Positions 25,550-34,813 of a stretch of DNA of 47,240 nt are shown here, piece by piece (position 1 is the first letter of the stretch; each line of letters starts with the position of its first letter). The stretch spans positions 1 through 47,240 of the forward strand of contig JAHLYW010000038.1 in assembly GCA_025128135.1 (NCBI GenBank), written 5' to 3'. The stretch comes from Synechococcus sp. CS-1325 (lineage in GTDB: Bacteria; Cyanobacteriota; Cyanobacteriia; PCC-6307; Cyanobiaceae). The notes under the pieces are model-generated. The model was not told where the DNA came from and made no database searches. It worked only from the letters and a program-made list of their open reading frames with translations. A program made the translations under genes and the position numbers.

Positions 25550-26743
25550 ATGCTCAGCCTCTCGATGATCGTGCGGGATGAGGCCGAGCGGCTTGGGTCC
25601 TGCCTGGCGTCGGTGGCGGGTTTCGTCGATGAGCTGGTGGTGGTGGACACCGGCTCGCAGGATGACAGCGTGGAGATCGCCAGGCGCCACGGCGCCACGG
25701 TGCACCAGATCCCCTGGCCGGGGGATTTCGCACCAGCCCGCAACCTGGCCCTGGAATCGGTGAGCGGCGATTGGGTGCTGGTGCTCGATGCCGATGAGCA
25801 GCTCCTGGCGGAAGCCAGAGCCCCGCTGCGGGCCCTGATGGCCCTCCCCGACGTGCTGCTGATCAACCTGCTGCGGCTGGAGCGCGGCGCCGAGCAATCT
25901 CCCTATTCCAGCGTGAGCAGGCTGTTTCGCCGCCACCCGGCGATCCACTGGAGCCGGCCGTATCACGCGATGGTGGATGACAGCGTGGCGGCGCTGATCG
26001 CGCGCGAACCCTGTTGGCGCGTCGCTGAATGCCCCCTGCCCGCCCTGGTGCATGACGGCTACCGACCGGAGCTGCTGGCGGCCGGGGACAAGGCCGAACG
26101 CCTACGCCAGGCCATGGAGCAGGACCTGCGCGACAACCCGTCTGATCCCTATGCGAGCGCCAAGCTGGGAGGCCTGGAGATCAGCGAAGGACGCCATCGG
26201 CAGGCCATCAGCCGCCTGGAAGCAGGGCTGGCCCACTGCCCCGAGCAGGCCCACCCGCAACGCTACGAACTTCTCTTTCACCTGGCGATCGCCACGGCGG
26301 CTCTGGATTCCGAGCGGGCCATCGACCTTTACCGCCAGGCCCTGGCCATTCCGTTGAACCCTCGCCTCAGCCTGGGGGCGCAGCTGAATCTGGCGGCGCT
26401 GCTGCTGCGTCAGGGAAACGCCCAAGCCGCCCTGGCCCTGGCGGAAACCGCCACCCGGCGGGCGCCGGAAGTGGCGCTCGGCTGGGGGAACCTCGGGCTG
26501 ATCCGCCGCCGCCTCGGCGACATCGCCGGCGCGATCGAGGCCTACGGCCAGTCCTTGCGCCTGAACCCCAGCCAGGCCGAAACCCACCAGAACCTGGCGG
26601 CAGCCCAACTGCTGGGGGGCAACATCGATGGGGCCCGCAGCCATTTCAGCCAGGCGATCCGCCTGCTGCGCCGCCAGGGACGCGCCCTGGACGCCGACCA
26701 GTTGCTGCGCCAGGCCGGTGCGATGGTGAGGCTCGATGCCTGA
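25550..26743 (+). CDS. Family 2 glycosyltransferase with TPR repeats
   Basis: A 397-residue protein. The N-terminal half is a GT2-type transferase: LSLSMIVRDEAERLGSCLAS, then ELVVVDTGSQDDSVEIA and the metal site VLVLDADEQ. After about residue 190 there are TPR repeats (for example ALGWGNLGLIRRRLGDIAGA and AIEAYGQSLRLNPSQAETHQ). Such fusions in cyanobacteria often modify surface or S-layer proteins, but the target is not known. Its last bases overlap hemD by 8. Confidence 0.88.
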   Translation: MLSLSMIVRDEAERLGSCLASVAGFVDELVVVDTGSQDDSVEIARRHGATVHQIPWPGDFAPARNLALESVSGDWVLVLDADEQLLAEARAPLRALMALPDVLLINLLRLERGAEQSPYSSVSRLFRRHPAIHWSRPYHAMVDDSVAALIAREPCWRVAECPLPALVHDGYRPELLAAGDKAERLRQAMEQDLRDNPSDPYASAKLGGLEISEGRHRQAISRLEAGLAHCPEQAHPQRYELLFHLAIATAALDSERAIDLYRQALAIPLNPRLSLGAQLNLAALLLRQGNAQAALALAETATRRAPEVALGWGNLGLIRRRLGDIAGAIEAYGQSLRLNPSQAETHQNLAAAQLLGGNIDGARSHFSQAIRLLRRQGRALDADQLLRQAGAMVRLDA

Positions 26744-27605
26744 ACCGATGCCTGAAGCCAGCAGTGAGGCGAGGGGCGCCGGATCAGCGGGGCCACCGCT
26801 GCTGGGGCGCTCGATCGTGGTGACCCGGGCCGAGCAACAGCTGGGTGAGGCGCGGCAACGGTTCGAGCAGGCCGGGGCCCGGGTGCTTGATCTGCCCGCC
26901 CTGGTGATCGGGCCTCCCGATGCCTGGGGACCGCTTGATGATGCCCTCGCTGAACTGGACGACTTCCACTGGCTGGTCTTCTCCAGCGGCAACGGCGTCG
27001 ATGCCGTCGAGCAGCGCCTGGAGCGGATCGGCACGAACCTCGCCGGCCGGCCCCGTTCCCTGAAGATCGCCGCGGTGGGTCGCAAAACAGCCGCACGGCT
27101 GGAATCCCTTCGGGCCCCGGCAGACTTCATCCCCCCCGCCTTCGTGGCCGAGAGCCTCATCGAGCATTTTCCCGTTTCAGGCTGGGGTCTGCGCCTGCTG
27201 CTGCCGAGGGTGCAGAGCGGCGGTCGCACCCTGCTGGGTGAAGCCTTTGGCGAAGCCGGTGCCCGGGTGGTCGAGGTGGCCGCCTATGAGTCGCGCTGCC
27301 CGCAGCAGATGCCGGCCGCCACCGCCACCGCCCTGGCGGAGCAGAGGATCGATGCGATCACCTTCAGCAGCGGCAAGACCGTGCTGCACAGCTGCCAGTT
27401 GTTCGAGCGGCAGTTTGGTGACGATTGGCGCCGGCAACTGGAGGCCGTGGCGCTGATCACGATCGGCCCCCAGACCAGCCGCACCTGCCTGGAGTTGCTC
27501 GGTCGCATCGACGGACAAGCTGATCCCCACGATCTGGACGGCCTGGTTCAGGCCTGCATCCATACCCTGGCGAACCGCCCCCAGCTCAGAGCAGCGCCGG
27601 GTTGA
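26736..27605 (+). CDS. hemD: Uroporphyrinogen-III synthase
   Basis: HemD closes and inverts ring D of hydroxymethylbilane to give uroporphyrinogen III, the branch point for haem, chlorophyll and B12. The 289-residue product shows SIVVTRAEQQLGEARQRFEQ near the start, WLVFSSGNGVDAV, and ITFSSGKTVLHSC with ITIGPQTSRTCLELLG late, as in the family. The first 20 residues are low complexity, so the second Met (residue 5) is an equally good start. It overlaps the GT2-TPR gene by 8 bases and converges with the lipoprotein gene (20-base overlap). Confidence 0.9.
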   Translation: MPEPMPEASSEARGAGSAGPPLLGRSIVVTRAEQQLGEARQRFEQAGARVLDLPALVIGPPDAWGPLDDALAELDDFHWLVFSSGNGVDAVEQRLERIGTNLAGRPRSLKIAAVGRKTAARLESLRAPADFIPPAFVAESLIEHFPVSGWGLRLLLPRVQSGGRTLLGEAFGEAGARVVEVAAYESRCPQQMPAATATALAEQRIDAITFSSGKTVLHSCQLFERQFGDDWRRQLEAVALITIGPQTSRTCLELLGRIDGQADPHDLDGLVQACIHTLANRPQLRAAPG

Positions 27606-28149
27606 GTCTGGCGCTGACGGTCCGCTGCCCCTGGCGAAGCAGGAGGTGGCCGGATTGGGCATCGATCGAGGCCACACTCCAGCCGATCGGCAGCAGGGGG
27701 GTGGTGCGCCCCCCCTGGTCACCCCTGGAGAGGCTGCCACTCTCGTTGCGGTAGGTGACCAGCGCCTGGGGAACCCCCCCGACGCTGACCACACCGTTGA
27801 ACTGAAAGCCAGCCGGCAGGGTGATCGGCGGCTGAACGGCCAGGGATCCAGGCCGACCTGTTGCGGCGGCTGCTGGGGCTGCGGTGCGGGGCCGGGCCAG
27901 CGGGGCGAACGGATCGAGGCGCCGCTCCGGGGTGGTGGCCAGCACCTGCTCACGACTGGGCAGTGGCGTGAAGCCCTGGGTGGCCGGCGAGGCGACCGCT
28001 GGCCTGGAAGCGCCAGCAACCTTGGCGGGCTGCGGTGCAGCCGGCGCTGGAGCAGGCGGTGGCAGCAGCGCCTCGGGGCCGGGCGGTGGCGCACTGGCGC
28101 AGCCGACCAGGGCGGCCAGGGCGGCGATAGCCAGAGCCAGGTGTCCCAT
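27586..28149 (-). CDS. Pro/Ala-rich lipoprotein, possible pilus-type protein
   Basis: A 187-residue putative lipoprotein: the start MGHLALAIAALAALVGCAS has a lipobox (LVGC), so it is probably lipidated. A long Pro/Ala-rich linker is followed by a compact C-terminal part with QFNGVVSVGGVPQALVTYR and GWSVASIDAQSGHLLLRQGQ, which resembles the periplasmic domain of PilP/GspC proteins of type IV pili and secretion systems. That link is a guess from pattern. It is 10 bases after the SRPBCC gene on the same strand and its end overlaps hemD by 20 bases. Confidence 0.65.
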   Translation of the reverse strand: MGHLALAIAALAALVGCASAPPPGPEALLPPPAPAPAAPQPAKVAGASRPAVASPATQGFTPLPSREQVLATTPERRLDPFAPLARPRTAAPAAAATGRPGSLAVQPPITLPAGFQFNGVVSVGGVPQALVTYRNESGSLSRGDQGGRTTPLLPIGWSVASIDAQSGHLLLRQGQRTVSARLNPALL

Positions 28150-28159
28150 TCCCCGCAAA

Positions 28160-28606
28160 TCAGTCGATCGGATGTCCACGTTCCACGAGATCCCTGAAGC
28201 GATCCAGATTGGCCTGGAGTTCCCGGGTGACGATTCCACCCAGGATGGCGGGTTCCATCAACGGCGCAAGCACACCCGGCAACTCGTAGCTGACGGTGAG
28301 ACGAACCGCCGTGAGGGATTCGCTCTGGGGGTAAAACCGCACGGCACCCTTGGTAGGCAATCCTCCCACCGATTCCCAGTGCAGCTGCTGGGCCTCGACC
28401 CGCTTGGAGATCCGCGCCTTCCAGTGGAAACGAAAGCCCTGGGCGGAGAGGGTCCAGTCGGTGAGATCAGGATCGTCGAGGGTCTTCACCGATTCGATCC
28501 AACGCATCCAGCGCGGCATCGCCTCCAGATCGCTCCACACTTCCCAGACCCGCTCCACCGGAGCGGTGATTTCGGTGGTGACGCTGTGCTCCAGCCAACG
28601 ACCCAT
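28160..28606 (-). CDS. SRPBCC/START-like protein
   Basis: A 148-residue protein of the SRPBCC fold (polyketide-cyclase or coenzyme Q-binding COQ10-like): SVTTEITAPVERVWEVWSDL at the start, MPRWMRWIESV next, and ELQANLDRFRDLVE at the end, all usual for the fold. It likely binds a hydrophobic ligand such as a carotenoid, quinone or lipid. It sits 4 bases after crtQ on the same strand, suggesting a carotenoid or membrane link; ligand not known. Confidence 0.83.
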   Translation of the reverse strand: MGRWLEHSVTTEITAPVERVWEVWSDLEAMPRWMRWIESVKTLDDPDLTDWTLSAQGFRFHWKARISKRVEAQQLHWESVGGLPTKGAVRFYPQSESLTAVRLTVSYELPGVLAPLMEPAILGGIVTRELQANLDRFRDLVERGHPID

Positions 28607-28610
28607 GGCT

Positions 28611-30089
28611 TCAGGCCACCGCGGCGCAACGGATCAGGCGGGCCGGCTGCTCAAGGATGGCGGCAGCGGCCAGACGGCCACTCATGGTGGCGCCCTCCAT
28701 GGAATCGATGTAGTCCTGGCGGGTGTAGCTGCCGGCCAGGAAGAAATTGCTCACCGGCGTGCGCTGCTGAGGACGGAACGGCTCCATGCCCGGTGCCTCC
28801 CGATAGAGCGACTGGGCCAATTTCACCACATTGCTCCAGATCAAGGTGAGCGGCTGGGCGGAAGGGAACAATTCCCGAACCTGGCCATCCACCGCCGCGG
28901 CGATCGCCGCGTTGCCCTTGGCGATCCAGGGATCGCCGGGGGTGAGCACGCACTGCAGCAGAGATCCCTGGCCGGGGCGGCGATAGTCGTCGGGGCTGGC
29001 CAGGGCCAGATCGGCGAAACAACTGAAATCGGCGTCGGCGGTGTAAAGCAGGTTGTTGAGACCGGCGGGGCGCTCAAGGTTGCGGCGGGCGGCTTGATTG
29101 GCCTCCGAATCGCCCAGTTCGGTCACCCAGCCGTCATAACGCAGCTGCACGGTGGCCACAGGCACCGCCTCGAGCCTGTAGATGTCATCGAACTGCTGAA
29201 AACGGCGCCAGGCCGGCGGCAGCAGCCGCTGGATGCCTGGCACGTCACAGGCGGCCAGATAAACATCGGCCTCCACGCTGATCTCGCCATCGGGTGTGCC
29301 CAGCAGCAGGTCGGTGATCCGGGGGGAGTCGGTGCCGTTCTCCTCGAAGCGCACCTCACTGACGCGATGCCGCAGATGCAGATGGGCGCCACGGGCTTCG
29401 ATGTAATCGAGGATCGGCTGATGCAGCCAACGGTGGGGGGAACCCTTCAGCAGGTTGAGCTGGGAGGCCTCGGTGCGGGTGGCGAACATCAGGAAGATGG
29501 TCAGCATGCAGCGGGCCGAGATCGTGGCGCAATCGATGAAGCCGAGCGCGTAGGCGATCGGGTCCCACATCCGCTCGATGCTGCGCTCACTGCCGCCGTG
29601 GCCGACGAACCAGGCCTTGAAACTGAGGCGATCCAGGTCGCGGATCACCGCCATGGCTCCGTCGTAATCCACCAGGCCACGCACGATCGGGCTGGTGCCG
29701 AGAGCCAGGGCGTTGCGCAGCTTGTCGATCCAGTCGAGCTGGGGGGTGGTGAAAAAGGCCTTGAGGCCATTGAAGGGGGCGCCGATCGGGAAGCGAAAAT
29801 CCAGCTCCCGCAGATCCCCCCCCTTGTTGACGAACAGGTGGGTGTGGTCCTTGGGGAGCAGGTTCTCGAAGGCTCCCACCTTGCGCATCAGGGCAAAGAG
29901 GTTGGCGTAGTTGAAGAAGAAAACGTGCAGCCCCATCTCGATGTGGTTGCCGTCGCCATCCACCCAGCTGCCCACCTTGCCGCCCACGAACGGACGCGCC
30001 TCGTAGAGGTCGACCTGGTGGCCGGCATCACAGAGGTCGACGGCCGCTGACAAGCCCGCCAGACCCGCACCCACGATGGCGACCCGCAC
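28611..30089 (-). CDS. crtQ: Zeta-carotene desaturase CrtQ
   Basis: CrtQ desaturates zeta-carotene to lycopene in cyanobacteria and plants. The 492-residue protein starts with the FAD motif [18 protein letters not shown], continues [29 protein letters not shown] and closes [19 protein letters not shown], which are CrtQ/ZDS signatures (phytoene desaturase is close but the GLHVFFFNY phrase fits ZDS). The start is the GTG at 30089, directly before the FAD motif; the longer frame to 30167 has no matching sequence. Divergent from the Fe-S carrier gene with a shared promoter-like motif in the gap. Confidence 0.92.
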   Translation of the reverse strand: MRVAIVGAGLAGLSAAVDLCDAGHQVDLYEARPFVGGKVGSWVDGDGNHIEMGLHVFFFNYANLFALMRKVGAFENLLPKDHTHLFVNKGGDLRELDFRFPIGAPFNGLKAFFTTPQLDWIDKLRNALALGTSPIVRGLVDYDGAMAVIRDLDRLSFKAWFVGHGGSERSIERMWDPIAYALGFIDCATISARCMLTIFLMFATRTEASQLNLLKGSPHRWLHQPILDYIEARGAHLHLRHRVSEVRFEENGTDSPRITDLLLGTPDGEISVEADVYLAACDVPGIQRLLPPAWRRFQQFDDIYRLEAVPVATVQLRYDGWVTELGDSEANQAARRNLERPAGLNNLLYTADADFSCFADLALASPDDYRRPGQGSLLQCVLTPGDPWIAKGNAAIAAAVDGQVRELFPSAQPLTLIWSNVVKLAQSLYREAPGMEPFRPQQRTPVSNFFLAGSYTRQDYIDSMEGATMSGRLAAAAILEQPARLIRCAAVA

Positions 30090-30111
30090 CCCGTCACTCC
30101 CGCTTTCTCCG

Positions 30112-30172
30112 ACTCTATGGAGCCGACCGTCGCGGCGGCGGTTGTTCAGAAGCCGGGAAGCCTCCATAGAGT
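30112..30172. promoter_or_regulatory. Inverted repeat in the crtQ / Fe-S carrier divergent region
   Basis: ACTCTATGGAG (30112-30122) and its exact complement CTCCATAGAGT (30162-30172) face each other across 39 bases. Read in each gene's direction, both crtQ and the Fe-S carrier carry CTCCATAGAGT followed by GG, 23 and 39 bases before their start codons. TAGAGT could be a -10 box, or the pair could bind a regulator. Confidence 0.45.
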
Positions 30173-30210
30173 GGATGCAGCGAATTCCTCAAGACCCCAC
30201 AGGCGCCCCC

Positions 30211-30621
30211 ATGAGCAGCTCGATCGCAACTGTGACGGCAGACCAGGCTCCGGCCACCCACACCGGCAAGGACGGCAAGGGAATCCTGATCACCGACCCC
30301 GCCATGAAGCAACTGGCCGGCCTCACCCAGCAACAGGGTGAGGAGAAGCTGCTGCGGGTGGGTGTGCGCTCCGGTGGCTGCAGCGGCATGAGCTACACGA
30401 TGGATTTCGTGGCCGCTGATGCGATCCAGGCCGATGACGAGGTGTACGTGTATGAACCGGCGGGGGCCGCCAGCTTCCGGGTGGTGTGTGACCCCAAAAG
30501 CCTGCTTTACATCTACGGCATGCAACTGGATTTCAGCTCCGCGCTGATCGGCGGCGGCTTCAACTTCACCAACCCGAACGCCAGCCAGACCTGTGGCTGC
30601 GGCAGTTCCTTCGCCGTCTGA
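30211..30621 (+). CDS. A-type iron-sulfur cluster carrier (HesB/IscA/SufA)
   Basis: A-type carriers bind an Fe-S cluster or iron and pass it to target enzymes. The 136-residue protein has the three ligand cysteines: Cys57 in VRSGGCSG, and Cys128 and Cys130 in the TCGCGSSF end. ITDPAMKQLAGL opens the domain. The N-terminal 23 residues are a Gly- and Thr-rich extension. Which subtype (IscA, SufA or HesB) cannot be fixed. It is followed by a TPR gene after 51 bases. Confidence 0.9.
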   Translation: MSSSIATVTADQAPATHTGKDGKGILITDPAMKQLAGLTQQQGEEKLLRVGVRSGGCSGMSYTMDFVAADAIQADDEVYVYEPAGAASFRVVCDPKSLLYIYGMQLDFSSALIGGGFNFTNPNASQTCGCGSSFAV

Positions 30622-30672
30622 GCCGGCAGCGTGGGAACCTGAGCCCATCCCTTTCGACCACCGCCGCTGCCG

Positions 30673-31101
30673 ATGACGGCCACCAGTTCTTCTGCGGAAT
30701 CCCAGTTCGATCAGGCGATCGACCGCTACCGGCAGGGCGCTCCAGCCGCCGAGCTGATCGACGAATTTCTGGCGATCACGGCCCAGGCTCCGCGCCTGGC
30801 CGCTGCCTGGACCTGCCTGGCCTGGTTGCAACTGCTGGAGGATCAGCCGGAGCAGGCGCTGCGATCGGCCCGGACGGCGGTGAAACTCAACCCCCAGGAC
30901 CCGCAGTCGCGGGTGAATCTCAGCCTGGCGATGCTCGATACCGGCGCCAAAGGGGTGCGCGAACACATCGATCTGGTTCTGCGGGTCACGGCCCTCGCGC
31001 CTGAGCTGGCCACCGAACTGCAGGGTTCGATCAGCGATGGCCTGAGCCGCAAGCCCGGCTGGGCCTCCCTGGAGAAGGTGCGGAACTGGCTGCAGGGTTG
31101 A
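30673..31101 (+). CDS. Small TPR-repeat protein
   Basis: A 142-residue protein made of about two tetratricopeptide repeats: AAWTCLAWLQLLEDQPEQAL followed by RTAVKLNPQDPQSRVNLSLA. No signal peptide or other domain is visible, so it probably acts as a protein-binding scaffold in the cytoplasm. It lies between the Fe-S carrier gene and the LpxB-like gene on the same strand with short gaps; a conserved cyanobacterial gene, function unknown. Confidence 0.75.
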   Translation: MTATSSSAESQFDQAIDRYRQGAPAAELIDEFLAITAQAPRLAAAWTCLAWLQLLEDQPEQALRSARTAVKLNPQDPQSRVNLSLAMLDTGAKGVREHIDLVLRVTALAPELATELQGSISDGLSRKPGWASLEKVRNWLQG

Positions 31102-31130
31102 GCGGCAGGTCTTCTGGAGGGGCCAGCCCC

Positions 31131-32333
31131 ATGCAGCGCGTTCTCCTGCTCAGCAACGGCCACGGCGAGGATCTGAGCGGCAGCCTGATCGGCGCTCGGC
31201 TCCAGGCCGGCGGGGTGATCGTGCAGGCCCTGCCGCTGGTGGGGCATGGCGCGGCCTACCGACAGGCGGGCATCGAGGTGCTGGGAGCCACCCGTGAATT
31301 CAGCACCGGCGGTCTCGGCTACACGAGCCTGGGCGGCCGGCTGACCGAATTGTTTCAAGGTCAGCTGGCCTACCTGCTCGGCCGGCTGGGCCTGTTCCTG
31401 CGCCAGAGCCGAACGGCCGATCTGGTGGTGGTGGTCGGCGATGTGATCCCGGTGCTGGCCGCCTGGTGGAGCCGCCGGCCGGTCGTGACCTATCTCGTGG
31501 CCTACTCCAGCCACTACGAGGGCAGGCTGCGACTGCCGTGGCCGTGCGGTCTCTGCCTGAAGCAGCGGCGGTTTCGCCGCCTGTTCAGCCGCGATGCCTT
31601 GACGGCCAGTGATCTCACCGCCCAGCTGGGGCGGGCGGTGGACTTTCTCGGCAACCCCTTTCTCGATCCCGCACTGACGGACGCTCCACAGCCAGACGGC
31701 CGTGAACCATCCACAGAATCAGAGCCACGCTCAGTCTGTCTGCTGCCGGGAAGCCGGCTGCCGGAAGCGGAGCGGAACCTGGAATCGATGCTTGCGGTGC
31801 TCCAATCGCTTCCAGCCGATCTGCAGCAACCGGCTTGCCTTGGCCTGGACGCGGCCCTGGTCAAAGCGTTCACACCGGAGCGGATCGCAGCGGTGGCGGC
31901 CCGGCTGAACTGGAGGCTGGAGAACCGCAGCCTGCGGCAGGGTCCACTGGAGCTGCGGCTGCACTGGGGGCGCTTCCCCGCCGTCCTGCAACAGGCCAGC
32001 CTTGTGCTCTCAATGACCGGCACCGCCGCTGAACAGGCGGTCGGGCTGGGGAAACCGGTGATCCAGCTGGCCGGGTTCGGACCGCAGTTCACCCCTGCCT
32101 TTGCCGAAGCCCAGCGGCGGCTGCTCGGACCCTCGGTGGTCTGCAGCGCCGGGGAACCGGGAACCGCCCTGAGCCTGGTCGGCACCGCCCGGCTGCTGCA
32201 GGAGCAGCTCGAAGCCCTCGGCGCCGGCACCAGCCTGGCGAACCGCTGCCGAGCCAATGGGCTGGAGCGGATCGGCGGCCCGGGCGGTTCAGCGAGAATG
32301 GCGGAGCAGATCCTGGCCTTGCTGGATGACTGA
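31131..32333 (+). CDS. LpxB-like glycosyltransferase (TIGR03492-like)
   Basis: A 400-residue GT-B-type protein that resembles lipid-A-disaccharide synthase but belongs to the cyanobacterial side group, not LpxB itself. Motifs include VLLLSNGHGEDLSGSLIG at the start, SVCLLPGSRLPEAERN and SMTGTAAEQAVGLGKPVIQL near the end, typical of UDP-sugar binding. Its donor and acceptor are unknown. ATG at 31131 is used; a start at 31098 lies inside the short gap after the TPR gene. Its end overlaps the next small gene by 8 bases. Confidence 0.83.
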   Translation: MQRVLLLSNGHGEDLSGSLIGARLQAGGVIVQALPLVGHGAAYRQAGIEVLGATREFSTGGLGYTSLGGRLTELFQGQLAYLLGRLGLFLRQSRTADLVVVVGDVIPVLAAWWSRRPVVTYLVAYSSHYEGRLRLPWPCGLCLKQRRFRRLFSRDALTASDLTAQLGRAVDFLGNPFLDPALTDAPQPDGREPSTESEPRSVCLLPGSRLPEAERNLESMLAVLQSLPADLQQPACLGLDAALVKAFTPERIAAVAARLNWRLENRSLRQGPLELRLHWGRFPAVLQQASLVLSMTGTAAEQAVGLGKPVIQLAGFGPQFTPAFAEAQRRLLGPSVVCSAGEPGTALSLVGTARLLQEQLEALGAGTSLANRCRANGLERIGGPGGSARMAEQILALLDD

Positions 32334-32610
32334 ACCGGCTTCGCTTCCACTGAGCCTGCGTCTGAAGGGTTGGCTCGACAACCTGCTGGTGCTGAATGTG
32401 TTCGTGGTGATCAGTGGAGCACTCTGGTTCGCCCTGGCGATCGGGCTGCACAGCCAGAAGGTGGAGGCACCGCTTGTCCTGTTTCAACGGCTCTGGACCC
32501 CGCTGTTCACCCCGGCCATCGGCGTGCTGATGGCCGCATCGGTGCTCAGCGGCGTGCTGGGCTGGTGGCAGCGGCGAGGGCCGCGGCAAGTTCCGGGTAG
32601 CGGAAGTTGA
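32326..32610 (+). CDS. Small two-helix membrane protein, unknown
   Basis: A 94-residue protein with two hydrophobic segments (LVLNVFVVISGALWFALAIG and the region IGVLMAASVLSGVLGWW). I do not recognise a named family. The start overlaps the LpxB-like gene by 8 bases (ATGACTGA), which supports co-translation, and the tail overlaps the epimerase gene on the other strand by 65 bases. Coding is supported by the tight coupling and the clean membrane pattern. Confidence 0.6.
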   Translation: MTEPASLPLSLRLKGWLDNLLVLNVFVVISGALWFALAIGLHSQKVEAPLVLFQRLWTPLFTPAIGVLMAASVLSGVLGWWQRRGPRQVPGSGS

Positions 32611-33481
32611 AGCCCTGATCCAGCAGACGCTGCGGCACCACCTCCTGGCCCTGAAGCACCACCTGGGCCCCGTCACCCAGCAGGAGTTGCAGCATGGGGC
32701 CGGGCACCGGCAGCAGGCTGGGCCGGCCCAGCACCCTGCCGAGGGCAGCGGCAAACCCCGCCATCGAAACCGGCTTCGGCGCCACAGCGTTGTAGACGCC
32801 CCAGTAGCCGGGATCCTCCAGCGCCTGGGCGATCAGGCTGCAGAGGTCATCGCGATGGATCCAGCTCATCCACTGGCCGCCCGATCCGATCGGCCCACCC
32901 AGCCCGGCACGGAACACCGGCAGCATCTTGCCCAGGGCGCCGCCATCGGCACCGAGCACGATCCCGATCCGCAGCTTCACAACCCGGGCGAAGGCCGCCG
33001 CCCCATCCGCCGCCGCCTCCCACTGGCTGCAGAGCCGACCGAGAACATCGTCAGCGGCAGGGCTCGCCTCGCTGAACCGCCGCTCCAGGCTGCTGCCGTA
33101 GTACCCCACGGCCGAGCCGCTGACCAGCACCGCCGGCTCGGACTGGAGCGCCGCCATCGCCTCCACCAGCAGCCGGGTGGGCTGCAGGCGGCTGTCGAAC
33201 AGCAGGCGCACCTGCTCGGCCGTCCAGCGCTTCTCGGCGATCGGCTCCCCGGCCAGGTTCACCACCCCTTCGGCCTCGGCCAGGGCCTCGCCCAGCTCGG
33301 GCCGCTGCCAGCTGGCCGCCAGGGCGGGATCGGCCACGAGCCGTTGGAGCCCGGAGTGCTCCAGGCCCGCAAGGCTGCCGGAACGGCGGCTCACCACGCT
33401 GCAGGAATGGCCCCGCTCCAGCAGCAGTGGCACCAGGGCTCGCCCGATGAACCCGGTGCATCCCAGCAGAAGCAGGCGCAT
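32546..33481 (-). CDS. TIGR01777-family NAD-dependent epimerase
   Basis: A 311-residue extended SDR protein of the SDR39U1/TIGR01777 group. MRLLLLGCTGFIGRALVPLL is the nucleotide-binding start, VVNLAGEPIAEKRWT and VLVSGSAVGYYG follow, and a DUF1731-like end reaches ELAAALAAAT. In plants the relative acts in plastids and the E. coli relative YfcH is of unknown role; the substrate is not known. It stands between the convergent two-helix gene and the antiporter gene on the same strand (28-base gap). Confidence 0.87.
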   Translation of the reverse strand: MRLLLLGCTGFIGRALVPLLLERGHSCSVVSRRSGSLAGLEHSGLQRLVADPALAASWQRPELGEALAEAEGVVNLAGEPIAEKRWTAEQVRLLFDSRLQPTRLLVEAMAALQSEPAVLVSGSAVGYYGSSLERRFSEASPAADDVLGRLCSQWEAAADGAAAFARVVKLRIGIVLGADGGALGKMLPVFRAGLGGPIGSGGQWMSWIHRDDLCSLIAQALEDPGYWGVYNAVAPKPVSMAGFAAALGRVLGRPSLLPVPGPMLQLLLGDGAQVVLQGQEVVPQRLLDQGFNFRYPELAAALAAATSPARR

Positions 33482-33509
33482 GACTGTGATCCGGCGGCAG
33501 GGGAACAGG

Positions 33510-34757
33510 CTAGGAGCCAGGGCTCGCCAGGGCCGGCGGGGGGTCGGTGAGGCCCAGGCGGCGGGCCAGGGGCACCAGGGCGAAGCCCTGACCCAGCAGG
33601 CCCAACAACACGACCCCGAGCGCCAGGGGGGGCATCAGGTGCCCCCAGGACACACCACTGGCGGCGGCCTGGATCGCCATCGCGATCGGCACGGCGCCGC
33701 GCAGCCCGGCCATTCCCACAAACAGCTTTTCGGCCTGGTTGTAGCCGCTCCGCACCAGCAGTCCCTGCACCATCAGCCAGCGCGCCAGCAGCATGGCCAG
33801 GAACAACACCACCGCCCAGCCAAAGGTCTGAACCACCTCCCGGGGGTCCACCACAAGCCCCATGCAGAGGAACAGCAGCAGCTCCGCCAGCTTGGTGAAA
33901 CCGGCATGGGCCTCCTCCAGGGCCGGCTGATCTCCATCGGGGCTGTTGCCCAGCACCAGGCCGGCGATGAAGGCCGCCAGCAGGCCACTGCCACCGAGCA
34001 GCTCGGTGGCTCCCACCAGCAGCATCAGTTCCGCCAGGCTCATCACCGCCAGCAGGGAGGGGCTGGCCTTACTGCGGTGCTTCGCGAGCAGGAACTGGGC
34101 GATGCTGCCGCCCATGAAACCCAACAGACCACCCAAGAGGAACTGGCGCACCACGTCGATCACCAGCCCTGAAGGCGCCGTGACGGCCCCCCCTGCCATG
34201 GCGAGGGCGAGGCCGGAGAACACAACAGCCACCGGATCGTTCACCGCCGATTCCACCTCGATCAAGGCGAGCAGCCGCAGGGGCAGCAGGCCTGAGAGGG
34301 GGCGCAGCATCGCCAGCACCGCCGAGGCATCGGTGCTGCAGACCATCGCTCCGACGAACAGTGCCAGCGGCAGGCTGGCGGGGATCTCGCCGCCGGGGAG
34401 GTACTGCAAACCCAGCACCACAGCCATCACCAGCAGGGCGGTGATCAGGGAGCCGGCTGTGGCCAGGCGGGTGGCCGGGCGGATCACGGAGCGGACCCGG
34501 CGCCAGTTGGTGGTGAGCCCTCCGAAGAAGAGCACCAGCACCAAGGCAACCTGGGCCACCAATTCGGCCCTGGGGAGGCTGAGCAGCGGCAGGGGTTCGC
34601 CGGGCAGGGCTTCAAGGTTGTTATCGGTGAGCAAACCGAGCACAAGCACCAGCAGAATTCCCGGCACACGGACCTTGATGGCCAGCGAATCGAGCAGAAC
34701 AGCGGCCAGCAGCAGGGCGCCGAACACAGCCAGCGCCATGGCCAGGTTCGTTCCCAA
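33510..34757 (-). CDS. CPA1-type cation/proton antiporter (NhaP-like)
   Basis: A 415-residue polytopic protein of the Na+(K+)/H+ antiporter family. The ND motif ESAVNDPVAVVFSGL near residue 168 and STDASAVLAMLRPL before it are the ion-binding signatures of the NhaP/CvrA branch, and AGLRGAVPIAMAIQA appears late. Ion choice cannot be read from the sequence. It may share a transcript with the epimerase gene downstream. The 56-base gap to the divergent ndhO carries both promoters. Confidence 0.88.
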   Translation of the reverse strand: MGTNLAMALAVFGALLLAAVLLDSLAIKVRVPGILLVLVLGLLTDNNLEALPGEPLPLLSLPRAELVAQVALVLVLFFGGLTTNWRRVRSVIRPATRLATAGSLITALLVMAVVLGLQYLPGGEIPASLPLALFVGAMVCSTDASAVLAMLRPLSGLLPLRLLALIEVESAVNDPVAVVFSGLALAMAGGAVTAPSGLVIDVVRQFLLGGLLGFMGGSIAQFLLAKHRSKASPSLLAVMSLAELMLLVGATELLGGSGLLAAFIAGLVLGNSPDGDQPALEEAHAGFTKLAELLLFLCMGLVVDPREVVQTFGWAVVLFLAMLLARWLMVQGLLVRSGYNQAEKLFVGMAGLRGAVPIAMAIQAAASGVSWGHLMPPLALGVVLLGLLGQGFALVPLARRLGLTDPPPALASPGS

Positions 34758-34813
34758 CAGAAGACCAATCCAGTGGGAGTGGTTATAGCCTGATCACGTC
34801 GCCTTTTCGCCTG

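Noticed and set aside
28350..30050. Long plus-strand open frame (566 codons)
   Set aside because: Shadow of crtQ and the SRPBCC gene; repetitive composition without motifs.
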